A stretch of DNA of 9,989 nucleotides from Opitutaceae bacterium. Lineage in GTDB: Bacteria > Verrucomicrobiota > Verrucomicrobiia > Opitutales > Opitutaceae. Under the pieces are notes generated by a model that was not told the DNA's origin, did no database searches, and worked only from the letters and a program-made list of their open reading frames with translations. Positions 5,172-9,989 of the stretch are shown in pieces. Position numbers and translations under genes: made by a program. How positions within the stretch are numbered: the stretch's first letter is position 1; every line of letters starts with the position of its first letter. The stretch covers positions 1-9,989 of the forward strand of contig JAIRTK010000139.1 in assembly GCA_031254955.1 (NCBI GenBank), given 5' to 3'.

Positions 5172-8100
5172 ATGAAACCCACGCCCTCCCTCCCCGCCCT
5201 CCCCTCCCACGGCCTGCTCGGCCTGCTCGCCGCCGCCATCGCCAGCGGCATCGTTTTCGCCACCGCCACCGCTATCACCGCCACCGCCGCCAGTGACATC
5301 ACCGCCAGCGCCGCCACTATCACCACCGCTGCCGCTGCCGCCACTACCACTGCCGCCACCGACGCCACCGCCACCGCCGCCGACTTTTACCGCTACACCA
5401 CGCACAACCCCGACCTCCCCGCCAGCGCGCCCGACGTCGCCGCGTTCGCCGCGCCGACCGGCTCCGCGCGCCCGCAAACTTGGTGGCACTGGATCAACGG
5501 CAACGTCTCCCGCGACGGCATCGCCGCCGACCTCCGCGCGATGGCCGAAAACGGCTTCGGCGCCGCGCGCATCTTTTCCGTCAACAGCAAAACCCAAGGG
5601 CCGCTCCTCTTCGCCTCGCCGGAGTGGTTCGACACGTTTCGCTTCACCGTCGAGACCGCCGCGCGGCACGGCCTCGAAATCGGCATCCACAACTGCGACG
5701 GCTGGTCCGAGGCCGGCGGCCCGTGGATCGCCCCGGAGCAATCCATGCAGGAACTCACGTGGAAACTCGTCCGCGTCACCGGCCCCGCCGAAGGTGGGGC
5801 GGTTTCGCCGAAACCGCCGCCGTCCGCCGCCGGGAAAACCGCCGCCGCCGCCGAAAACGCCGCCGAACAAACCATCACGCTGCCGCCGCTCGACGCGCGC
5901 CTCGGCTTCGCGCGCGACATCGCCGTCCTCGCCTGGCCCGCCAAGCGCCCCGCGCTCCTCGCCATGCACCGCCCCGGCGTCCTCCGCCGCGCGTATCCGG
6001 CCAACGAATACACTCGCGCGCGGCACGCCCCCGTCGCCGCCGCCTTCCCCGCCGCCCCCGCCGCCGCCGCCGGCGCGTTCGCCGCGCTGTTCGACGGCGA
6101 GGCCGGGCGCCACCGCGTGCGCCTCGACTGCGACCCCGCCCGCGCGCCGGCGGACACGCCCGTCGGCGTCGTGCTGGAGTTCGCCGAGCCGTTCGAGGCC
6201 GCCGGCCTTTTCACCGAGACGCAATGGAGCCGCAGCCTGCCCCTCCCGAAAAACGTGTTCCTTGAGGCGTCCGACGACGGCGCGCGCTTTGAAAAAGTGC
6301 TCGAACTGAAATTTCTCCAAGGCGACCTCAACGCCTCGTTCGCGCCGCGCCGCGCGCGCTTCTGGCGGCTCGTCCGCCACCGCGCCGCCGTGCCGCCGGG
6401 CACGCGCCGCGACCCCGCGCGCGAAGACGAACTGCACCTCTCCGAACTCGAACTGCTCGCGCCGGGCGAACACTCGCGCGCCGCGTTCGCCGTCGAAAAC
6501 CTCGCCCCCAAGGCGGGCATGATGGAGCACCGCGGCGACTTCCGCCCGCCCGCGCCCGTGCTCCCGGAATCCTTCACGCTCCAGCCCGACGAAATCCTCA
6601 ACCTCACCGCCAACACCACCGCCACCAGCATCAACAACACCACCACCACCGCCGCCAGCAGCAGCACCACCACCGCCGCCGCCAGCAACGCCGCCGCCAC
6701 CACCACCGGCACCGCCCCGCTCACCCTCCGCTGGCGCGTCCCCGCCGGCGAATGGATGATCATGCGCATCGGCCACACCACCACCGGACGCACCGTCCGC
6801 CCCGCCACGCCCGGCGGGCGCGGGCTGGAGGTGGACAAGTTCGAGCCGTCCGCCGTCGGCCACCACTTCGATTCCTACCCCGCGAAAATGATCGCCGCCG
6901 CCGGCCCGCTCGCCGGGAAAACCTTCTCCATCATCGAGACCGACTCCTGGGAGGCCGGCCACCAGAACTGGACGGAAAACTTTCCCGCCGGCTTCCGCGC
7001 CGCCGCCGGCTACGACATCATCCCGTGGCTGCCCGTGTTCGCCGGCGAGTGTATCCAGAATCTGGATGCCACGGAAAACTTCCTCCGCGACCTCCGCCGC
7101 GCCTTCTCCTCCCTCGTCATGAAAAACTTCTACGGCGTCATGGCCTCCCGCGCCCGCGCCGCCGGACTCAAATACGAGACCGAGCCGGCAGGCGGCTCCT
7201 ACATGCGCGACCCCATGAACTCCTTCCGCCTCGCCGACTACCCCATGACCGAGGCCTGGCAGGCGCCGCGCGCGCCGGGCCTCGTCGCCGGCATCCGCGA
7301 CATCCTTGCCGACGAACCCGCCAACACCACCCACCGCACCCGCGAGCCTTCCAGCGCCGCCCATTTCTACGGCAAACAATTCGTCACCTGCGAGGCCCTC
7401 ACCAGCGTCAAAGGCAACTGGGCGCACGCCCCCTGGACGCTCAAAGGCACCCTCGACTCGCTCCTCTTCGCCGGCCCCAACCTCGCCGTCTTCCACTCCT
7501 ACACCCACCAGCCCGACGAGCGCGCCCCCGGCTGGCAGATGGAACCCTGGGGCATCGCCCAAAACCGCAAAATGCCCTGGTGGCCCCTCGCCCGCCCGTG
7601 GTTCGACTACATTGCCCGCGTCCAATACATGCTCCAGCAAGGCAAATACGCCGCCCGCGTGCTGTATTTGTATGCCGACGAAATCCCCTCCGGCAGCGCC
7701 ACCCTCGCGCCCGGCATCCCCCACCAATACGATGTCATCAACGGCGACGGCCTCCGCGATTTCCTCCGCGTGGAAAACGGCAGGCTCACCAGCCCCGGAC
7801 GCATGCACTACGACCTCCTCATCGTCTCCCCGCGCACCACCCTCCGCCTCGAAACGCTCGAAAAACTGCGCCAGCTCGCCGCCGCCGGCGCCGCCATCTC
7901 CGCCGAAAAGCCCCCCGCCGCCAACCCCACGCTCACCGGCGGCCCCGCCGCCGCCGCGCGCCACCGCGCCCTCGCCGTCGAACTCTTCGGCGCGGACGCC
8001 GGCCCCCGCGCCAAAACCATCCGCCGCATCGGCACCGGCCTCCTCCTCGCCGGCCACACCCCCGCCGAGGCCCTCGCCGCGCTCGCCCTGCCCGAAGCGT

Positions 8101-9968
8101 TCACCTTCGCCACCGCCGGCGAAGCCACGGCGGTCTCGCCGAAACCGCCGCAGACGCCCCAAGGCAGGGCGGTCTCGCCGAAACCACCGCCCTCTAGCGC
8201 CACCGTGGCCTGGCTCCACCGCGAACACACCGCCGGCGCCGAATGGTTCTGGATCGCCAACCGCGACCCCGTGCGCCCCCTCGCCGGCATGGCCTCCTTC
8301 GCCGTCGCCGGCAAAACCGCCGCGCTCTGGCACCCCGAAACCGGCGCGACCGAACCCGCCCCCGTCGCCCTCGAAAAAAACGGCCGCACCCTGCTGCCAT
8401 TGACACTCGAAGCCCTCGAAGGCGTCTTCGTCGTCTTCACGCCCAAAACCGCCGCCGCCCCCGTAGCAACTGACCTTGCGTCAGGCCGCGCCGCCTCCCG
8501 CGCGACACCTCCTGCCAATCCCGGCGCGACACAAACTCGCGCCCTGCAACCCCCCGCCGGCGCCACCATTTCCCCCGCCGCCAACGCCAACGCCGCCGCC
8601 ACCAACGCCCCCGCCGCCTCCGCCGTCGCCCCCGCCGCGCGCGTCCACGCCGACGGCGCGCAAATCTTCCCCCGTCCCGCCTCCGCCCCCGCCGGCGCCG
8701 CCCCCCCTTACCCCGCCGTCACCGCCGACGTCGCCGGCGCCGTCACCGTCACCCCCGCCGCGAACCGCCGCGCCAGCCGCGCCGCCGCCAGCGGCATCAT
8801 CTCCGAAACCGGCGAAAACTTCGCGCTCTACCCCGAGCAAATGCACGCGCGACTCAGCGACCCCCGCGCCGCCTGCGCCGGCCTGAGCGTCGGCAAAAAC
8901 TCCATCGCCGTCTTTGAGCACGGCGCCAGCTACCGCAACAGCATCATCGTCTGGAACCACCCCGTCCCCGCCGGCGCGCGCGTCGCCGTCGTTTATCAAA
9001 ACAACCTCCCCGCGCTCTACGTGAACGGCGAGAAAGTCGCCTCCGCCGCGCGCCCCTCGGGCCGCGCCGTGCGCCCGCCCGCCGGCCTCCACCCCGGCTT
9101 CAAGGGCCGCGCCGCCGCCTACGCCATGCTCCCGCGCGCCGCCTCGCCCGCCGAGTTGACGATGGCGCTGGCGGACGCCCAGAACCCCGCGCGCCTCCGC
9201 GCCCCGCGCCTCTTCGTCGCGCGCGACGGACGCCTCGCCGCCGAGTTCGCCGTGCCCGGCGCGCTCGACATTGAGACCGCCGCCGGCGCGCGCCTCACGC
9301 TCTCCGCCGCCGCCGTCCCCGCGCCCCGCCCCCTCCCCGGCCCCTTCGCCGTCACCTTCGACCCCAAGTGGGGCGCCCCCGCCTCCCCCCTGCGCTTCGA
9401 CCAGCTCGTCTCCTGGACCGACCGCCCCGAACCCGGCGTGAAACACTACTCCGGCGCCGCCACCTACGCGACCACCTTTGAAATGCCCCCCGCCGCCGCC
9501 GCCGTCGCTGCCACCCCTGCTGTCGCCCCCGCTCCCGCCATCGCCAATGCCCCCGTCCCCGCCAATGCCTCCGCCGCCGCCCCCGCCGCCGCCCCCGACG
9601 AAAACACCCGCGTTTATCTCGAAATCGAGCAAGTCGCCGAAATCGCCCAAGTGCGCGTCAACGGACGCCTCGCCGGCACCCTCTGGCGCCCGCCCTACCG
9701 CCTCGACATCACCGAGCACGTCCGTGCCGGCGCCAACACCCTCGACATCACCGTCGCCAACACCTGGGTCAACCGCTGCCTCCACGACGCCACGCTCCCC
9801 GCGCACGAACGCCTCACCTGGGCCGTCTCCATGCAAACCCACTACCCCGCCAGCGGCACCGCCCCCGCCGCCGGCGACTACTACCCCTGGAAACACGGCC
9901 CGCTCCCCTCCGGCCTCATCGGTGAAATGCGACTCGTTTATACAAAAATCGCCCTCGCCCCCCGCTGA
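5172..9968 (+). CDS. GH106-type alpha-L-rhamnosidase, exported, with many low-complexity inserts
   Basis: This 1598-residue secreted glycoside hydrolase is predicted to release terminal alpha-L-rhamnose from a glycan. A signal peptide (about 1-30) is followed by an Ala/Thr-only tract (30-70). The GH106 core begins with TWWHWINGNVSRDGI (Trp104-Trp105-His106-Trp107). It continues through DSWEAGHQNWTENF (Asp591, Glu594), LKYETEP (Glu669, Glu671), CEALTS (Glu741), FHSYTHQPDERAPGW and VLYLYADEIPSG. By recall of the Bacteroides enzyme BT0986, I infer Glu594 and Glu741 are the catalytic pair; the spacing is similar. A beta domain (about 1010-1095) contains AWLHREHTAGAEWFWIANR and VFVVFTP. Residues about 1188-1340 look LamG-like (ENFALYPEQMHA, GKNSIAVFEHGASY, VAVVYQNNLPALYVNGEKV). 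The end is a galactose-binding-like domain (FDPKWGAP, RPEPGVKHYSG, VRVNGRLAGTLWRPPYRLDIT). The family is typically nearer 1000-1150 residues. The excess is inserts at about 209-236, 477-515, 987-1010, 1098-1187 and 1439-1477. The frame is intact throughout. Confidence 0.9.
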   Translation: MKPTPSLPALPSHGLLGLLAAAIASGIVFATATAITATAASDITASAATITTAAAAATTTAATDATATAADFYRYTTHNPDLPASAPDVAAFAAPTGSARPQTWWHWINGNVSRDGIAADLRAMAENGFGAARIFSVNSKTQGPLLFASPEWFDTFRFTVETAARHGLEIGIHNCDGWSEAGGPWIAPEQSMQELTWKLVRVTGPAEGGAVSPKPPPSAAGKTAAAAENAAEQTITLPPLDARLGFARDIAVLAWPAKRPALLAMHRPGVLRRAYPANEYTRARHAPVAAAFPAAPAAAAGAFAALFDGEAGRHRVRLDCDPARAPADTPVGVVLEFAEPFEAAGLFTETQWSRSLPLPKNVFLEASDDGARFEKVLELKFLQGDLNASFAPRRARFWRLVRHRAAVPPGTRRDPAREDELHLSELELLAPGEHSRAAFAVENLAPKAGMMEHRGDFRPPAPVLPESFTLQPDEILNLTANTTATSINNTTTTAASSSTTTAAASNAAATTTGTAPLTLRWRVPAGEWMIMRIGHTTTGRTVRPATPGGRGLEVDKFEPSAVGHHFDSYPAKMIAAAGPLAGKTFSIIETDSWEAGHQNWTENFPAGFRAAAGYDIIPWLPVFAGECIQNLDATENFLRDLRRAFSSLVMKNFYGVMASRARAAGLKYETEPAGGSYMRDPMNSFRLADYPMTEAWQAPRAPGLVAGIRDILADEPANTTHRTREPSSAAHFYGKQFVTCEALTSVKGNWAHAPWTLKGTLDSLLFAGPNLAVFHSYTHQPDERAPGWQMEPWGIAQNRKMPWWPLARPWFDYIARVQYMLQQGKYAARVLYLYADEIPSGSATLAPGIPHQYDVINGDGLRDFLRVENGRLTSPGRMHYDLLIVSPRTTLRLETLEKLRQLAAAGAAISAEKPPAANPTLTGGPAAAARHRALAVELFGADAGPRAKTIRRIGTGLLLAGHTPAEALAALALPEAFTFATAGEATAVSPKPPQTPQGRAVSPKPPPSSATVAWLHREHTAGAEWFWIANRDPVRPLAGMASFAVAGKTAALWHPETGATEPAPVALEKNGRTLLPLTLEALEGVFVVFTPKTAAAPVATDLASGRAASRATPPANPGATQTRALQPPAGATISPAANANAAATNAPAASAVAPAARVHADGAQIFPRPASAPAGAAPPYPAVTADVAGAVTVTPAANRRASRAAASGIISETGENFALYPEQMHARLSDPRAACAGLSVGKNSIAVFEHGASYRNSIIVWNHPVPAGARVAVVYQNNLPALYVNGEKVASAARPSGRAVRPPAGLHPGFKGRAAAYAMLPRAASPAELTMALADAQNPARLRAPRLFVARDGRLAAEFAVPGALDIETAAGARLTLSAAAVPAPRPLPGPFAVTFDPKWGAPASPLRFDQLVSWTDRPEPGVKHYSGAATYATTFEMPPAAAAVAATPAVAPAPAIANAPVPANASAAAPAAAPDENTRVYLEIEQVAEIAQVRVNGRLAGTLWRPPYRLDITEHVRAGANTLDITVANTWVNRCLHDATLPAHERLTWAVSMQTHYPASGTAPAAGDYYPWKHGPLPSGLIGEMRLVYTKIALAPR
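5259..5381 (+). repeat. GCC/ACC triplet tract after the GH106 signal peptide
   Basis: The tract encodes residues 30-70, which contain only Ala, Thr, Ile, Ser and Asp and no Lys, Arg, Gly or Pro. The DNA is an impure run of GCC and ACC codons with few other triplets. It separates the signal peptide from the first conserved GH106 residues and probably forms a flexible, possibly glycosylatable linker. Confidence 0.65.
5798..5818 (+). repeat. Perfect palindrome in coding sequence, copy 1 of AVSPKPP element
   Basis: Arms GGCGGTTTCG (5798-5807) and CGAAACCGCC (5809-5818) are perfect reverse complements around a single C. The element is in frame and encodes AVSPKPP (residues 210-216) inside a Pro/Ala-rich segment of the GH106 protein. 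The four bases before the first arm are GTGG, one change from a GTAG foot. Confidence 0.75.
6600..6716 (+). repeat. ACC/GCC/AAC/AGC triplet insert inside GH106
   Basis: This in-frame low-complexity run encodes residues 477-515, consisting of Thr, Ala, Asn and Ser with two Leu/Ile and one Gly near the edges. It interrupts an otherwise conserved stretch between LQPDEI and LRWRVPAGEW, so it probably forms a surface loop. Its triplet composition differs from the tract at 5259-5381 (more Asn and Ser), suggesting an independent origin. Confidence 0.65.
8129..8188 (+). repeat. Tandem copies 2 and 3 of the AVSPKPP palindrome
   Basis: Copy 2 has arms at 8129-8138 and 8140-8149 with one mismatch. Copy 3 has arms at 8168-8177 and 8179-8188 with two mismatches. 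They are spaced exactly 39 bp (13 codons) apart and both encode AVSPKPP (residues 987-993 and 1000-1006). Copy 3 is preceded by GCAG (8164-8167). They share the core CGGTCTCGCCGAAACC; copy 1 has T instead of C at its sixth base. Confidence 0.75.
8463..8547 (+). repeat. GTAG-headed hairpin and inverted GCAG-headed hairpin inside GH106
   Basis: GTAG at 8463-8466 is followed by a 5-bp stem CTGAC (8470-8474)/GTCAG (8480-8484) with loop CTTGC. At the other end, minus-strand GCAG (8547-8544) is followed by a perfect 7-bp stem, GGCGCGA/TCGCGCC (8523-8529 and 8537-8543 in plus coordinates), with a 7-nt loop. Heads point outwards, as in the pair at 351-442. The whole is in frame, encoding residues 1098 to about 1126. 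Its codon use is less biased than its surroundings (GTA, CTT, TCA, CCT, ACT). Confidence 0.45.
9487..9603 (+). repeat. GCC/CCC-rich triplet insert in the C-terminal domain of GH106
   Basis: This in-frame tract encodes residues 1439-1477, almost only Ala and Pro with a few Val, Asn, Ile and Thr. It is internally repetitive (ANAPVPANASAAAPAAAP). It splits the C-terminal galactose-binding-like domain between TTFEMP and the strand RVYLEIEQVAEIAQV, where related proteins have a short loop. Part of it repeats GCCAATGCC with a short spacer. Confidence 0.6.
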
Positions 9969-9989
9969 TGCGACTTGCCAGCCAAACAC

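Noticed and set aside
5121..8333. Very long open frame (1070 codons) antisense to the GH106 gene
   Set aside because: It is a mirror of the GC-rich codon bias of the GH106 gene. Its translation is Gly/Ala/Arg/Glu-rich without recognisable domains, and the plus-strand frame has clear GH106 motifs throughout.
8481..9989. Open frame of 502 codons on the minus strand at the right edge
   Set aside because: Its glycine-rich translation comes from the GCC-rich tracts of GH106 read backwards. The plus strand carries conserved LamG-like and galactose-binding-like motifs.

Overview
The window is a very GC-rich, accessory carbohydrate-utilisation locus. It most resembles a member of the Verrucomicrobiota, and I would guess the Opitutaceae. 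That placement rests on recalled family resemblance of the AraC regulator, the sugar isomerase and the GH106 protein, plus the strong C/G third-position bias; no marker gene is present, so it is an inference.

Layout. Positions 1-606 hold no convincing gene and are a mosaic of repeats: a G10/C8 tract, a 17-bp direct repeat, a GTAG-headed hairpin, a head-out inverted pair of GTAG/GCAG-headed hairpins (REP/REPIN-like), and degenerate 8-bp repeats. An AraC-family regulator follows on the minus strand (607-1500). Across a 71-bp divergent gap lie three co-directional plus-strand genes: an L-fucose/L-arabinose-isomerase-type sugar isomerase (1572-3122), an exported type I sulfatase (3428-4990) and a 1598-residue exported GH106-type alpha-L-rhamnosidase (5172-9968). 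The last 21 bases hold nothing recognisable.

How they work together (inference). The sulfatase would remove sulfate esters and the GH106 enzyme would release L-rhamnose or a related deoxysugar from an extracellular or periplasmic glycan. The cytoplasmic isomerase would convert the liberated aldose to a ketose, and the AraC protein would sense a sugar or intermediate and switch on the divergent genes. A sulfated rhamnose- and/or fucose-containing polysaccharide is the simplest substrate guess.

The most unusual content is repetitive DNA tied to the coding layout. (1) Palindromic elements sit inside the GH106 gene in frame: three hairpins each encoding AVSPKPP, and one GTAG-headed hairpin pair. 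(2) The GH106 protein carries several long Ala/Thr/Pro/Ser-rich in-frame insertions built from GCC/ACC triplets. (3) Each of the three plus-strand genes starts in or just after its own G-poor, C-rich tandem-repeat tract, with no Shine-Dalgarno motif. (4) The sulfatase has a non-canonical active-site signature. All repeat assignments come from reading by eye; no alignment or search was run.
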